NCBI RefSeq assembly: GCF_000243455.1
Contig: NZ_AGJL01000011.1
Span: 1 to 41,930 of the forward strand
Source of the DNA: Methanotorris formicicus Mc-S-70
Lineage (GTDB): Archaea; AGJL01; Methanococci; Methanococcales; Methanococcaceae
Reading direction: 5' to 3'
Length of the DNA stretch: 41,930 nucleotides
The notes below the pieces were generated by a model. That model was not told the DNA's origin. It was given only the letters and a program-made list of their open reading frames with translations, and made no database searches. Below, piece after piece: positions 27,675-37,868 of this stretch. Within the stretch, counting starts at the first letter, position 1. The number at the start of each line of letters is the position of its first letter. The translations under genes were made by a program, and so were the position numbers.

Positions 27675-28244
27675 TTGGAAGAAATTAAAATATTCGGTAA
27701 ATGGGATCCTACAGAAGTTGTTGTTAAAGACCCAAGTTTGAGAAGATATGTAAACTTGACACCGGTTTATGTTCCGCATTCAGGAGGTAGGTTCACAAAG
27801 AAACAATTTGATAAAGCAAAGATGAGTATTGTTGAAAGATTGGCAAACAAAGTAATGAGGAAGGAAGCAAACACGGGGAAAAAACTCAAAGCATTGCAGA
27901 TTGTTGAAGAGGCATTTGAAATTATTGAAAAGAGAACAAAACAAAACCCAATCCAAGTTTTAGTTGATGCCTTAGAAAATGCCGGCCCAAGAGAGGAAAC
28001 AACAAGAATCTCTTACGGTGGAATTACATACTTGCAATCCGTTGACTCATCACCATCAAGAAGATTGGATATTGCTTTGAGAAATATCGCTTTAGGAGCA
28101 TGGCAAACATCACACAAAAACAAAAAGAGCATTGCAGAATGCTTAGCAGATGAGATTATTGCTGCTGCAAAAGCAGACATTCAAAGAAGTTTCGCTGTCA
28201 GGAAAAAAGAAGAGACAGAGAGAGTTGCTCAATCTGCAAGATAA
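27675..28244 (+). CDS. rps7: Small ribosomal subunit protein uS7
   Basis: A 189-residue archaeal S7 with the signature [29 protein letters not shown], then [30 protein letters not shown] and [18 protein letters not shown]. Translation starts at TTG 27675, with AGGTGAGATA directly before it; no ATG or GTG is suitably placed. It is spaced 15 bases from rps12. Confidence 0.96.
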   Translation: MEEIKIFGKWDPTEVVVKDPSLRRYVNLTPVYVPHSGGRFTKKQFDKAKMSIVERLANKVMRKEANTGKKLKALQIVEEAFEIIEKRTKQNPIQVLVDALENAGPREETTRISYGGITYLQSVDSSPSRRLDIALRNIALGAWQTSHKNKKSIAECLADEIIAAAKADIQRSFAVRKKEETERVAQSAR

Positions 28245-28336
28245 TTTTCCCAACTACAATTTTTCAATTAACTCTTTTATTTCAAAAATAAAAATTTAAA
28301 AATAAACCCAAAACACAAAAATGTGAGGATGAGATT

Positions 28337-30520
28337 ATGGGTAGAAGGGCAAAGATGATTGAAAAAATTAAGACCTTGATGGAACAACACGAGAGAATTA
28401 GGAACATTGGTATCTGTGCTCACATTGACCACGGTAAGACAACATTATCAGATAACTTGTTAGCAGGAGCAGGAATGATTTCAAAAGATTTAGCAGGAGA
28501 GCAATTAGCATTAGACTTTGATGAGGAAGAGGCACAAAGAGGTATTACAATTTACGCTGCAAACGTTTCAATGGTTCACCAGTATGATGGTAAGGATTAT
28601 TTAATTAACTTAATCGATACTCCTGGGCACGTTGATTTTGGTGGGGACGTTACAAGAGCAATGAGGGCAATTGATGGAACAATTGTTGTTGTTTGTGCAG
28701 TAGAAGGGGTTATGCCACAAACAGAGACAGTTTTAAGGCAGGCATTGAGAGAAAAAGTAAAACCTGTCTTATTCATCAACAAAGTTGATAGGTTAATCAA
28801 CGAGTTAAAATTAACACCAGAAGAATTGCAAAACAGATTCATGAAGATAATTGCTGATGTAAATAACTTAATTAGAAAAATGGCTCCAGAAGAATTTAAA
28901 GACAAATGGGTCGTCAACGTCATGAATGGAAGTGTTGCATTTGGTTCAGCATACAACAACTGGGCAATTTCAGTCCCATACATGCAAAAGAGTGGAATAA
29001 CATTTAAGGATATTATTGAATACTGTGAAAAGGAAAATCAAAAAGAACTTGCTGAGAGAGCACCATTGCATGAAGTTGTTTTAGATATGGTTATTAAGCA
29101 CTTGCCAAACCCAGTTGAGGCACAAAAATACAGAATTCCAAATATCTGGAAGGGAGATCTTGATTCAGAAATTGGTAAGGCAATGCTCAATTGTGATCCA
29201 AACGGTCCATTGGCAGGAGTCATTACAAAAATTATCATGGACAGACACGCTGGACCTGTTTCAGCATGTAGGTTGTTTAGTGGTAGGTTAAAGCAAGGAG
29301 ATGAAATTTATCTCGTATCATCAAAATCAAAAGCAAGAGCACAGCAAGTTGCAGTCTTCATGGGAGCAGAAAGAATACAGGTAAACAGCATTTCAGCAGG
29401 TAACATTTGTGCTATTGTTGGATTGAAAGAGGCAATAGCAGGAGAAACAATCTGTTCACCAAGTAGTATAATTGAGCCACCATTTGAGGCAATTACCCAC
29501 GTCAGTGAGCCAGTCATTACAGTTGCTATTGAACCAAAGAACAACAAGGACTTGCCAAAATTAATTGAAGTTTTAAGGCAAATAGCAAGGGAGGACAACA
29601 CAGTAAAAGTTGAAATTAACGAGGAAACTGGGGAATACTTAATCAGCGGTATGGGAGAATTGCACATTGAAGTTATTACAAAGACAAAGATTGGAAGAGA
29701 TGCAGGAATTGAGGTTGAAGTGGGTAATCCAATTGTTGTTTACAGAGAAACAGTAACTGGGCAATCACCAATGATAGAAGGTAAATCACCAAACAAACAC
29801 AACAAACTCTACTTCGTTGTTGAACCATTAGAAGAGAGTGTTTTACAAGCATACAAAGAAGGTAAACTCAAAGATGAGGACTTCAAGAAGAAAACACCAC
29901 AAGAAGTTGAAAAGGTATTGGTTGAAGCAGGTTTGGATAAAGAAGAGGCAAAAAGAGTAATGTCCATCTATGAAGGAAACATGTTAATCAACATGACAAG
30001 AGGTATCATTCACTTAGATGAATCCAGAGAGTTAATTATACAAGGGTTCAAAGAGGCTGTAAGAAACGGACCATTGGCAGCAGAGAAATGTCAAGGAGTT
30101 AAAGTTAAGTTAGTAGATGCAGTATTCCATGAAGATGCAATCCACAGAGGTCCTGCTCAGTTAATCCCAGCAGTAAGGTTTGGTATCAGAGATGCCATAA
30201 TGGAAGCAAAACCTGTCTTATTGGAGCCAATGCAAATGGTATTCATCAGTACCCCACAGGACTACATGGGAGATGCAATAAGAGAAATCAGCAACAGAAG
30301 AGGACAAATCTTAGATATGGAGCAAGAAGGAGATATGGCAATTATCAAAGCAAAATGTCCAGTTGCAGAGATGTTTGGATTTGCTGGGGCAATTAGGGGA
30401 GCAACTCAAGGTAGGTGTCTCTGGAGTATAGAGTTTGCTGGATTTGAGAAGGTTCCACCTGAATTGCAAGACCAACTAATAAAACAGATAAGGGAAAGAA
30501 AGGGATTAAAAGTTGAATAA
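28337..30520 (+). CDS. fusA: Translation elongation factor 2 (aEF-2)
   Basis: A 727-residue translocase GTPase. The P-loop AHIDHGKTT is near residue 27, [12 protein letters not shown] near 94 and NKVDRL near 149. The diphthamide loop DAIHRGPAQ has the modified histidine at H603, and the C-terminal domain V ends with [15 protein letters not shown]. Codons favour a small set, as in highly expressed genes of this window. It lies 92 bases after rps7. Confidence 0.97.
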   Translation: MGRRAKMIEKIKTLMEQHERIRNIGICAHIDHGKTTLSDNLLAGAGMISKDLAGEQLALDFDEEEAQRGITIYAANVSMVHQYDGKDYLINLIDTPGHVDFGGDVTRAMRAIDGTIVVVCAVEGVMPQTETVLRQALREKVKPVLFINKVDRLINELKLTPEELQNRFMKIIADVNNLIRKMAPEEFKDKWVVNVMNGSVAFGSAYNNWAISVPYMQKSGITFKDIIEYCEKENQKELAERAPLHEVVLDMVIKHLPNPVEAQKYRIPNIWKGDLDSEIGKAMLNCDPNGPLAGVITKIIMDRHAGPVSACRLFSGRLKQGDEIYLVSSKSKARAQQVAVFMGAERIQVNSISAGNICAIVGLKEAIAGETICSPSSIIEPPFEAITHVSEPVITVAIEPKNNKDLPKLIEVLRQIAREDNTVKVEINEETGEYLISGMGELHIEVITKTKIGRDAGIEVEVGNPIVVYRETVTGQSPMIEGKSPNKHNKLYFVVEPLEESVLQAYKEGKLKDEDFKKKTPQEVEKVLVEAGLDKEEAKRVMSIYEGNMLINMTRGIIHLDESRELIIQGFKEAVRNGPLAAEKCQGVKVKLVDAVFHEDAIHRGPAQLIPAVRFGIRDAIMEAKPVLLEPMQMVFISTPQDYMGDAIREISNRRGQILDMEQEGDMAIIKAKCPVAEMFGFAGAIRGATQGRCLWSIEFAGFEKVPPELQDQLIKQIRERKGLKVE

Positions 30521-30640
30521 TGGCAAAGTAGGTCGTTGCGTTATAATTGACTAAAACTTAAGTGAAAATCGCCCTTTCAAAAATTTTACAATTCTCAAAT
30601 AAACAATAAAAATTCCGCAAAACAGCCAATTGCCTCACCA

Positions 30641-30653
30641 TAAAATATATATA
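30641..30653 (+). promoter_or_regulatory. Candidate TATA promoter of tuf
   Basis: TAAAATATATATA is the best TATA box in the 271-base gap between fusA and tuf. It would give an unusually long leader of about 115 bases before the tuf ATG; weaker AT-rich boxes nearer the gene cannot be excluded. Confidence 0.4.
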
Positions 30654-30791
30654 CCACTTCCTACTATTCACTATTTACCAAATTTTTCCGAATGATAAAA
30701 TTATTTTCTAATTTTGTGAACTGTTAATTATAATTTTAGTACAATAATAAAAGCAAAAAATATTAAAAATAAAAAATGGAGGTTGTGAAAT

Positions 30792-32078
30792 ATGGCAAAA
30801 CAAAAGCCAGTATTGAACGTTGCATTTATTGGGCACGTTGACGCTGGGAAATCAACAACAATTGGAAGACTTTTATTCGACAGTGGAGCAATTGACCCAC
30901 AAGTTTTGGAAAGGTTGAAAAGAGAAGCTGCAGAAAAAGGTAAGGCAGGATTCGAGTTTGCTTACGTTATGGATGGTTTAAAAGAAGAGAGAGAAAGAGG
31001 AGTTACAATCGACATTGCTCACAAAAAATTCGAAACTCCAAAATACGAAATTACAATTGTCGACTGTCCTGGTCACAGAGACTTCATTAAAAACATGATT
31101 ACAGGAGCATCACAAGCAGACGCTGCTGTTTTAGTTGTTGACGTAAACGACCACAAAACAGGTATTCAACCACAAACAAGAGAACACATGTTCTTAGCAA
31201 GAACATTAGGTATTAACCAAATTGCAGTTGCAATCAACAAAATGGATACAGTAGATTACAGCCAAGAGGCTTATGAAGCAATGAAAAAATTAATCTCAGA
31301 CCAATTATTAAAAATCTTAGGTTACAACCCAGATGCAATTGACTTCATTCCAGTTGCTTCATACCACGGAGACAACGTTGTTAAGAAATCAGACAAAACA
31401 CCATGGTACAATGGACCAACATTAGTTGAAGCATTAGACAAATTCAACCCACCACAAAAACCAACAAACTTGCCATTAAGAATCCCAATCCAAGATGTCT
31501 ACTCAATTACAGGGGTAGGTACAGTTCCTGTTGGTAGAGTAGAAACAGGAGTTATGAAACCAGGAGACAAAGTTGTATTTGAACCAGCAGGAGTTCAAGG
31601 AGAAGTTAAATCCATCGAGATGCACCACGAACAAATCGCACAAGCAGAACCAGGAGACAACATTGGTTTCAACGTAAGAGGTGTCAGTAAGAAAGACATT
31701 AAGAGAGGAGACGTTTGTGGACACCCAGACAACCCACCAACAGTTGCAGATGAGTTCACAGCACAAATTGTTGTCTTACAGCACCCATCAGTTATTACAG
31801 TTGGTTACACACCTGTATTCCACGCACACACAGCACAAGTTGCATGTACATTCATAGAAATTATGAAAAAATTAAACCCAGCAACTGGTGAAGTTTTAGA
31901 AGAAAACCCAGACTTCATTAAAGCAGGAGATGCTGCAATCATTAAAGTTAAGCCAACAAAACCAATGGTCATTGAAAACGTAAAAGAAATTCCACAACTC
32001 GGAAGATTCGCTATCAGAGATATGGGTATGACAATTGCAGCAGGTATGGCTATAGATGTTAAAGCAAAAAACAAATAA
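30792..32078 (+). CDS. tuf: Translation elongation factor 1-alpha (aEF-1A)
   Basis: A 428-residue GTPase that delivers aminoacyl-tRNA to the ribosome. Motifs: GHVDAGKST (residues 13-21), [35 protein letters not shown], and SYHGDNV with the domain II start TLVEAL. It ends with the normal [18 protein letters not shown]. Codon use is strongly biased (for example CCA and ACA), consistent with very high expression. GGAGG lies 8 bases before the ATG. Confidence 0.98.
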   Translation: MAKQKPVLNVAFIGHVDAGKSTTIGRLLFDSGAIDPQVLERLKREAAEKGKAGFEFAYVMDGLKEERERGVTIDIAHKKFETPKYEITIVDCPGHRDFIKNMITGASQADAAVLVVDVNDHKTGIQPQTREHMFLARTLGINQIAVAINKMDTVDYSQEAYEAMKKLISDQLLKILGYNPDAIDFIPVASYHGDNVVKKSDKTPWYNGPTLVEALDKFNPPQKPTNLPLRIPIQDVYSITGVGTVPVGRVETGVMKPGDKVVFEPAGVQGEVKSIEMHHEQIAQAEPGDNIGFNVRGVSKKDIKRGDVCGHPDNPPTVADEFTAQIVVLQHPSVITVGYTPVFHAHTAQVACTFIEIMKKLNPATGEVLEENPDFIKAGDAAIIKVKPTKPMVIENVKEIPQLGRFAIRDMGMTIAAGMAIDVKAKNK

Positions 32079-32128
32079 ATTAACTAACTAATTTCTTTTT
32101 TTATTTTTTTATACCAATTCTTTTTTTA
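32079..32128 (+). terminator. U-rich terminator between tuf and rps10
   Basis: Three T tracts (CTTTTTTTATTTTTTTATA and TTCTTTTTTTAAATA) follow tuf within 50 bases. They probably cause partial termination, with read-through into rps10. Confidence 0.5.
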
Positions 32129-32157
32129 AATACATTAAAAATAAAAGAGGGAAGAGT

Positions 32158-32463
32158 ATGCAAAAAGCAAGGATAAAATTAAGCAGTACAAACCACAAAG
32201 AATTGGATGAAGTTTGTAGGCAAATAAAACAAATTGCAGAAAAAACAGGAGTAGATATTTCAGGACCGATTCCATTACCAACAAAGATATTAAAAATAGT
32301 AACAAGAAAAGCACCAGATGGAGAAGGTTCTGAAACATATGAAAGATGGTACATGAGAATCCACAAAAGATTAATTGACATTGAAGCAGATGAGAGAACA
32401 TTAAGACACATAATGAAAGTTAAAATACCAGATTCAGTCCAAATAGAGATTCAGTTTAAATAG
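32158..32463 (+). CDS. rps10: Small ribosomal subunit protein uS10
   Basis: A 101-residue S10 with the archaeal signature [41 protein letters not shown] and the end [33 protein letters not shown]. It follows tuf in the conserved archaeal order and closes the translation cluster. The ATG is preceded by GAGGGAAGAGT. Confidence 0.97.
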   Translation: MQKARIKLSSTNHKELDEVCRQIKQIAEKTGVDISGPIPLPTKILKIVTRKAPDGEGSETYERWYMRIHKRLIDIEADERTLRHIMKVKIPDSVQIEIQFK

Positions 32464-32502
32464 GCTTTTTTAGATGTTTAATTTTGCAAAAGCTCACTAA
32501 CG

Positions 32503-32542
32503 GTTGCAATCCAATTGGGGATTGCAACGACTTTCTTTTTTT
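32503..32542 (+). terminator. Stem-loop plus T tract after rps10
   Basis: GTTGCAATCC (32503-32512) and GGATTGCAAC (32519-32528) form a perfect ten-pair stem with a six-base loop, followed by a T-rich run to 32542. This resembles a bacterial intrinsic terminator and is the strongest hairpin in the intergenic DNA of the window. It probably ends the translation cluster. Confidence 0.65.
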
Positions 32543-32680
32543 GATTATTTTATGCATTTTCTTAATAACCTGTAAATTAGAGGGTCATTCTTTTATTTTA
32601 AATATTAATATGATATATTTGAATATTTAATATAATGATTTACTTTAATTAACTTTTCTTTGAGCATACAACATACCGCA

Positions 32681-32726
32681 ATATTTATATATATAGTGGT
32701 GGATAATTTGTCATTAATTATAATGA
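32681..32726 (+). promoter_or_regulatory. ehb operon promoter with overlapping palindrome
   Basis: ATATTTATATATATAG at 32681-32696 is a strong TATA box. The dyad TCATTA-ATTA-TAATGA at 32711-32726 lies where transcription should start and could be an operator. The first gene starts at 32751 after GGTGGGATT. Confidence 0.5.
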
Positions 32727-32750
32727 TAAATTTTGTGATTTGGTGGGATT

Positions 32751-33107
32751 ATGGAGCTCCAAATAGTATCATTTATAACCGCAGGGGTGTTAATAGTTAT
32801 TGGTTTATATGGCGTTTTTTTTGTTGATAATGTTATTAAAAAGATTATTGCTTTATCTGCAATGGGTAATGGAGTTAATTTGGTTTTAATTGCGATGGGT
32901 TATAACGGAGGAGTAGTTCCAATAAAACTTCCAAATATGCCTCTTGAGGTTTTCGCATCAAAGAGTGCCTATCCATTGCCACAAGCACTGGTTTTGACAA
33001 ATATCGTCATTGAAGCATCGATGTTAGCCATTATGCTGGCTCTTTCAATGGTTCTATACAAAAAATACAAAACACTCAGGGCATCAGTAATTTTAAAGGA
33101 AGATTAA
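32751..33107 (+). CDS. ehbE: Energy-converting hydrogenase B subunit E (MnhC/NuoK-like)
   Basis: A 118-residue protein with three membrane helices, similar to the MnhC/NuoK subunit of cation antiporters and complex I (LIVIGLYGVFFVDNVIKKIIALSAMGNGVNLVLIAMG, then PQALVLTNIVIEASMLAIMLALSMVLYKKY). It is the first of eight same-strand genes whose order and types match ehbE to ehbL of methanogens. Ehb uses an ion gradient to drive reduction of ferredoxin by H2 for biosynthesis. Confidence 0.83.
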   Translation: MELQIVSFITAGVLIVIGLYGVFFVDNVIKKIIALSAMGNGVNLVLIAMGYNGGVVPIKLPNMPLEVFASKSAYPLPQALVLTNIVIEASMLAIMLALSMVLYKKYKTLRASVILKED

Positions 33108-33119
33108 AAGGTGGAAATG

Positions 33120-34565
33120 ATGAACTTTTTACCATTAATTGTGGTATTTCCACTAATGATGGCAATAATATTGAATTATTTACATGGGAAAGATAAAGTT
33201 GTTAGATTTTTGACTTTTTTGGTAGCGTTGGCTTTAATTATTCTTCCATTCATTGGCGAGTATGGATTCTACTACTTTAGTGGACATGGTATTGAGAATG
33301 GCTTAATATCTGGTATTGCATATCTATTCAACCAAACAAAGCAAGTTATAATCTTTACTTTAATGCTTATTGGTTCATTGGTTTTGATAACAGGAATGGG
33401 AGAAAAGCATGCAAATGGGATGTTCACTGCTTTAACGTTGATGGGATTGGCGAGTGTTTCTGCTGTTGTTTTATCGGATGATTTATTTAACTTGTATGTA
33501 TTTTATGAAATAGCGGCAATTGCTCAAACGGGATTGGTTATTGCCTCTGGAACAGAGAGGGCATATAAGGCTGCATTTAGATACATGCTTATGGGTTGTG
33601 TCGCTGGGAGTTTGTTGCTATTAGGTGTTGCCTTCCTATTATCTGCAACAGGAACTTTAAACATAACTGACATGAGAAATGCCCTATTAAACGCAAACCC
33701 TATGATTTATGGTGGATTGTTAATGCTTGTTATTGGTCTAACTTATGGTTCAGGTCTTCCACCATTCCACACAGTTAAGGCAGATTTATATGCAAGGGCA
33801 AAACCATTCATCGCCGCTATGTTGCAAACCTATTCAAAATTTGTCCTCGTTGCAATGATGCTTGTTCTATTAAAGTTATTCTATGGATTACCTTACTTCA
33901 CCACCACACATGGGGCTTTGATTGCATTATCGATATTTGGAATGGTGTTTGGAGTTGTAATGGCATTGATGCAGAGTGATTATAGAAAACTTTTAGCATA
34001 TCACGCAATAAGTCAAGGGGGTTATGTTGCTGCTGGATTGGCATTGGGAACTCCATTGGGAATTGTTGCTGGAATTTTCCATGCGATAAACCACGTTATT
34101 TATAAAAGTGCCTTGTTTTTAGGAGCATACATTGTTCACAAAAAGAAAGGAAGCAATTTGGCAAAGTTAGGGGGATTATTACCTTTAATGCCCTCTGTTG
34201 CGTTTATGGTTTTGTGTGCAAAACTTGCAATTAGTGGGGTACCCCCATTCAATGGATTTCAAAGCAAGTGGATGTTAGCCCAAGCGGCCATGCAAGTGAA
34301 TATGCCAGAATTGGCAATAATTATGATAATTGTAAGTATAGGGACGTTTGTTTCCATGATGAAGGCATTTTATCTAATCTATCTAAAACCATGCAGTGAG
34401 GAGCAAATAAACGAATACAAAAGCAGAGAGGTTTCAAAACTTGCAATATTCTCATTAGGGATTTTAACCTTCCTATGCATATTATTGGGGATTTATCCGG
34501 ATATTGTGGTTGAGAAACTTTATCCTTACGCCTATGAAATTGGAAGGACTTGGGCATTGAAATGA
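33120..34565 (+). CDS. ehbF: Energy-converting hydrogenase B subunit F (antiporter-like NuoN/MnhD)
   Basis: A 481-residue, roughly 14-helix protein of the NuoL/M/N-MrpD family. It has the conserved transmembrane Glu segment NLYVFYEIAAIAQTGLVIAS, the lysine/histidine channel segment YGSGLPPFHTVKADLYARAKPFIAAML, and the signature MQSDYRKLLAYHAISQGGYVAAG. These residues form the ion path in the family. ATG 33120 is chosen because AAGGTGG ends five bases before it; GTG 33111 is part of that site. It lies 12 bases after ehbE. Confidence 0.9.
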   Translation: MNFLPLIVVFPLMMAIILNYLHGKDKVVRFLTFLVALALIILPFIGEYGFYYFSGHGIENGLISGIAYLFNQTKQVIIFTLMLIGSLVLITGMGEKHANGMFTALTLMGLASVSAVVLSDDLFNLYVFYEIAAIAQTGLVIASGTERAYKAAFRYMLMGCVAGSLLLLGVAFLLSATGTLNITDMRNALLNANPMIYGGLLMLVIGLTYGSGLPPFHTVKADLYARAKPFIAAMLQTYSKFVLVAMMLVLLKLFYGLPYFTTTHGALIALSIFGMVFGVVMALMQSDYRKLLAYHAISQGGYVAAGLALGTPLGIVAGIFHAINHVIYKSALFLGAYIVHKKKGSNLAKLGGLLPLMPSVAFMVLCAKLAISGVPPFNGFQSKWMLAQAAMQVNMPELAIIMIIVSIGTFVSMMKAFYLIYLKPCSEEQINEYKSREVSKLAIFSLGILTFLCILLGIYPDIVVEKLYPYAYEIGRTWALK

Positions 34566-34575
34566 GGTGGTCGCA

Positions 34576-34908
34576 TTGAAAACAATAGAAACCAAAGATA
34601 TCAAACTTAAAAAGGTTATAACAAAAACTGGTGCTGAACTCTATGTAATTGAACTCTCAAAAAATCATTTCTTCATTGAACAGAACCTATTAAAAAAATC
34701 AAAATATGGGGAGGCATATAGAAAATTAAAAGAAAAATATCCTGAATTTTACATGTTTTGGGAGATAAAAAACAACAAATACACAGGAAAACTCTTAGCA
34801 GGATCTATTCTTGAAAAGAAGGATATTGATGAATTTATTACTGAAATACTAAAAAGTGAGGACTATAAGAAATATGAGGATGTTAAGGATGAGATTGAGG
34901 ATTATTAA
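34576..34908 (+). CDS. ehbG: Ehb-operon soluble protein, probable subunit G
   Basis: A 110-residue protein without membrane segments, rich in Lys and Glu (KTIETKDIKLKKVITKTGAELYVIEL, then KYPEFYMFWEIKNNKYTGKLLAG). I do not recognise a domain; it is assigned by position between ehbF and ehbH. The start is probably TTG 34576, because GAGGTGG ends five bases before it; GTG 34567 overlaps that site. It lies ten bases after the ehbF stop. It may be a cytoplasmic accessory subunit. Confidence 0.7.
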   Translation: MKTIETKDIKLKKVITKTGAELYVIELSKNHFFIEQNLLKKSKYGEAYRKLKEKYPEFYMFWEIKNNKYTGKLLAGSILEKKDIDEFITEILKSEDYKKYEDVKDEIEDY

Positions 34909-34928
34909 TTTTAAAATTAGGTGGGAAA

Positions 34929-35234
34929 ATGAGTTATGACAAATTCCAAAGAGAAATGGAAAAGAATGCCCATGGTGATGGAATCTCTGTCGGAGCAGGA
35001 TGGACAGGGGAGTTTACACTTTATGGATTCTTTATTATTACTGCATTTTTGTTGGGAAGGATATTTGGGAAGGTTCCACTGGTTTTGTTTGGACTTATGG
35101 TTATGGAAATTTTGATATCTTTCTCACCAACAATATTTGCATTTGAGAAGGAAAATTCCAATGCAATAAACTATCAATTATTCTGGCTTTCAGTTTTCTG
35201 CGGAATTTTGGCATTGGTGATTTACTTTGCATAA
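34929..35234 (+). CDS. ehbH: Ehb-operon membrane protein, probable subunit H
   Basis: A 101-residue protein. The first 33 residues are hydrophilic ([18 protein letters not shown]), followed by three membrane helices ([49 protein letters not shown]). It is assigned to EhbH by gene order. The ATG follows AGGTGGGAAA. The ehbI start lies 19 bases after its stop. Confidence 0.7.
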   Translation: MSYDKFQREMEKNAHGDGISVGAGWTGEFTLYGFFIITAFLLGRIFGKVPLVLFGLMVMEILISFSPTIFAFEKENSNAINYQLFWLSVFCGILALVIYFA

Positions 35235-35253
35235 AATGTTGATGAGGGATATT

Positions 35254-36027
35254 ATGGGCTTAAGGAGAGAACTTGCTGTTTCATTGTCATTCATATTCTT
35301 TGGAGCATCGATAGTCTATTCATTATATCACATGGAAGTTGTTAGTGGAGTTAATTACATCTATACTCACACGTACATCGTCCCAAACTTGGTAACTGCA
35401 GTATTGTTTGATTGGAGAGCGTTTGATACACTTGGAGAGGCGTTGATACTGGTTACTTCAGTTCTCGTTACTGGAATGGTGTTTGGGAAAGGCCTTTACA
35501 ATTATAAGTTCTTAAAAGATGTTTACCATGCTCCAGAGGGTGATGATTATTTAACCTTAAGCAAATGGGAAGAGTTCACTCCAATAATAAGAACCTTGGC
35601 ACTACCTATGAGTATATTCCTCATGGCACTTGGGATTGTAATTATCTTGGGTGGACACATAACACCTGGAGGAGGTTTCCAAGGAGGATCTTTAATAGCA
35701 GCGGCTTATATATTAAGCATCGTCTCATTTGGTTCAAAAAGTCCATTGTGGTTTAAACATAAGTTCCTTGAAAAACTTGAGACCTTTGGGGCTTTGATGT
35801 TTATGATACTTGGTTTAGTGGGGATGGTTGTTAGTGGGTACTATCTATTTAATTTCAATGATTTATTTGGATTTGCAGTATTTCCATCACCAGTTGAATT
35901 ACAAAAAGCAGGAATAATCCCATACTTAAACATAAGTGTTGGTTTAAAGGTTCTTGCAGGTTTATCAACATTAACCTTCCTATTAACATGTGAAAAAGTG
36001 ATTATTGAGAAGATTATGGACAAATAA
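35254..36027 (+). CDS. ehbI: Energy-converting hydrogenase B subunit I (MrpA-C/MnhB-like fusion)
   Basis: A 257-residue membrane protein. The first half contains [28 protein letters not shown], the motif of the MbhE/MrpA C-terminal region. The second half contains [31 protein letters not shown], the MnhB signature. So two modules that are separate genes in Mrp antiporters are joined. ATG 35254 follows GAGGGAT; the TTG at 35227 would overlap ehbH. The spacer to ehbJ contains an unusual duplication. Confidence 0.82.
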   Translation: MGLRRELAVSLSFIFFGASIVYSLYHMEVVSGVNYIYTHTYIVPNLVTAVLFDWRAFDTLGEALILVTSVLVTGMVFGKGLYNYKFLKDVYHAPEGDDYLTLSKWEEFTPIIRTLALPMSIFLMALGIVIILGGHITPGGGFQGGSLIAAAYILSIVSFGSKSPLWFKHKFLEKLETFGALMFMILGLVGMVVSGYYLFNFNDLFGFAVFPSPVELQKAGIIPYLNISVGLKVLAGLSTLTFLLTCEKVIIEKIMDK

Positions 36028-36039
36028 AATAAAAAAATA

Positions 36040-36199
36040 GGTGTTAAAATGGACGCTAACTTATATTTCGCACCGAAACTTTAAAAAAGTTTCATCAAAG
36101 GAATAGGATACCTCGTTTCACTCGGTATCCTCTTATAGATTTTTAAGAAACAATAATTTCTGCGGGTGTTAAAATGGACGCTAACTTATATTTCGCACC
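36040..36199 (+). repeat. 35-bp perfect direct repeat around a 90-bp hairpin insert
   Basis: Copies at 36040-36074 and 36165-36199 are identical over 35 bases and cover the ribosome-binding site and first codons of ehbJ. The 90 bases between them (36075-36164) hold two perfect hairpins: GAAACTTT-AAA-AAAGTTTC (36075-36093) and AGGATACC with GGTATCCT around an 11-base loop (36105-36131). The first copy encodes only an 11-codon open frame, [11 protein letters not shown], ending at TAA 36082-36084. A recent insertion with duplication, or a recombination product, is implied. Confidence 0.9.
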
Positions 36200-36416
36200 A
36201 ATCGTTGGATTTTTAATTGGGATGGTTCTTGGAACTAAGTTTAGGGAAAAAATAAAGGTAATTTCATTTTATTTAATTGTTGGAGGAATAATGGCGTATT
36301 TTTTAAAACCGCTCCCCTATTATAACTTCCCAGTGCCATCATCTCTAACATACTTTTTGTCAATTCTTGGAATAATTGTAGGAAATCTCTTATTTGGGGG
36401 AAAGTGGGTAGAATAA
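36174..36416 (+). CDS. ehbJ: Ehb-operon membrane protein, probable subunit J
   Basis: An 80-residue protein with three short membrane helices ([52 protein letters not shown]). It is assigned to EhbJ by size and position between ehbI and the polyferredoxin. The gene appears intact. Its ribosome-binding site and first nine codons are duplicated 125 bases upstream, so ribosomes meet a decoy start first. Confidence 0.75.
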   Translation: MDANLYFAPIVGFLIGMVLGTKFREKIKVISFYLIVGGIMAYFLKPLPYYNFPVPSSLTYFLSILGIIVGNLLFGGKWVE

Positions 36417-36432
36417 AATTTTGGTGATATGG

Positions 36433-37845
36433 ATGATAATAACCATTTTAGAAAAATGCAGATCTGAGGAAAAATGTGAAGCATGTCCATTTAAAACCAA
36501 ATCAAAGTGTATGGAAGTTTGCCCCACGGATGCTATAATGTTATTAGATAACAAAGCATTTTCATGTATAACTTGTGGAACTTGTGCAAGGGAATGCCCT
36601 AACAATGCCATAAGGAAGAATGAGTTTGGTGGCTACTACGTTGATAGGAAGAGATGCACAGGATGTGGAATTTGTGCAAATGTCTGTCCAATTGGCATTA
36701 TAAAAATGGTGGAAAAAGAGGGTAAAAAATTCCCAATGGGCATTTGTATAATGTGCGATTTGTGTGTTGAGGCATGTCCATACAATGCAAGAGTTTCAGG
36801 AATTGAATGTATCGATTTAAAGAGAACTGCCTATGCTGAGAAGTATGCAACAAGAATCTTCAATATCATTAAAATTATAAAAAAAGAAGAAATTGAAGAA
36901 ATTAATGTAGAATGCGAAACAAAAAACAAAAAGGTTAGAGTTTCAATCAAAATTGATAAAGAAAAATGCATTGGCTGTGGGAAATGCTCCTATCTCTGCC
37001 CAAGAGAAACCATAATCCCAAACAAAGATGTCGATGCATGCACATTTTGCAATATTTGTGGAGATGTTTGTCCAAACAACGCTATAGAAAATGGGATAAT
37101 TAAAGAGGATGGAAATTGTGTTTTATGCCTTAAATGTATAAACTCCTGCCCAAAAGATGCATTGAAGGTTGAGAATTTCAAAGTTGTTAAAATAAAGGAA
37201 GATAAAAGGATAAATTCACTTAGACATTGTATAAATTGTGGTCTCTGCGTTGACAACTGTCCATCTGGGGCTTTAAAAAATGAAAATGGAAAAATTTTAT
37301 ATGATGCCTCAATCTGCTGGAAGTGTAATAAATGTGTCGATGTTTGCCCACAAAATGTTAGAATTAATAGAGGAGATTACATTTCAGGAGGATGTTCCCT
37401 TTGTGGAATTTGTATAGATGTTTGCCCAGAAAAAGCCATAAAAATTGAAGAAATTGAATGGGAAAATATTAAAGATGGGAATTGTATAACCTGCGGAACA
37501 TGTGCAAATGTCTGCCCAAACGATACCATAACAGTTAAAATAAATAGTAAAGAAATCATCTTCAACAACAACTGCATTATGTGTGAAACCTGCTCCATTT
37601 ACTGCCCAAGGGATATACTACCAAATACCACCGGATATAAAAAGGTAGTTGATAGAGAAAATTCATTCATTAGGACGGATTTTGCATTCTGCACAAGATG
37701 TGGTTTATGCACAAAAATCTGCCCAAACGATGCTATTAAAGATGGAGAGATTGATATTGAAAAATGTGAGTTCTGCTCCGCCTGTGCAAATATTTGTCCA
37801 ACACACGCTATCTATATCTATAGAACTTGGGTTGAGAAAGAGTAA
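36433..37845 (+). CDS. ehbK: Ehb polyferredoxin subunit K, about 14 iron-sulfur clusters
   Basis: A 470-residue soluble polyferredoxin. I count thirteen canonical CxxCxxCxxxCP motifs (the first [12 protein letters not shown], the last [12 protein letters not shown]) plus one N-terminal variant ([17 protein letters not shown]), so up to fourteen 4Fe-4S clusters. It would act as an electron wire between the hydrogenase core and ferredoxin-dependent enzymes. ATG 36433 is preferred since TTGGTGAT precedes it; the frame is open from TTG 36421. ehbL follows after 23 bases. Confidence 0.88.
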   Translation: MIITILEKCRSEEKCEACPFKTKSKCMEVCPTDAIMLLDNKAFSCITCGTCARECPNNAIRKNEFGGYYVDRKRCTGCGICANVCPIGIIKMVEKEGKKFPMGICIMCDLCVEACPYNARVSGIECIDLKRTAYAEKYATRIFNIIKIIKKEEIEEINVECETKNKKVRVSIKIDKEKCIGCGKCSYLCPRETIIPNKDVDACTFCNICGDVCPNNAIENGIIKEDGNCVLCLKCINSCPKDALKVENFKVVKIKEDKRINSLRHCINCGLCVDNCPSGALKNENGKILYDASICWKCNKCVDVCPQNVRINRGDYISGGCSLCGICIDVCPEKAIKIEEIEWENIKDGNCITCGTCANVCPNDTITVKINSKEIIFNNNCIMCETCSIYCPRDILPNTTGYKKVVDRENSFIRTDFAFCTRCGLCTKICPNDAIKDGEIDIEKCEFCSACANICPTHAIYIYRTWVEKE

Positions 37846-37868
37846 TAATGGTCTTTTGAGGGGTTATT

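Noticed and set aside
36421-36432. Start of ehbK at TTG 36421
   Set aside because: TTGGTGAT there serves as the ribosome-binding site for ATG 36433.
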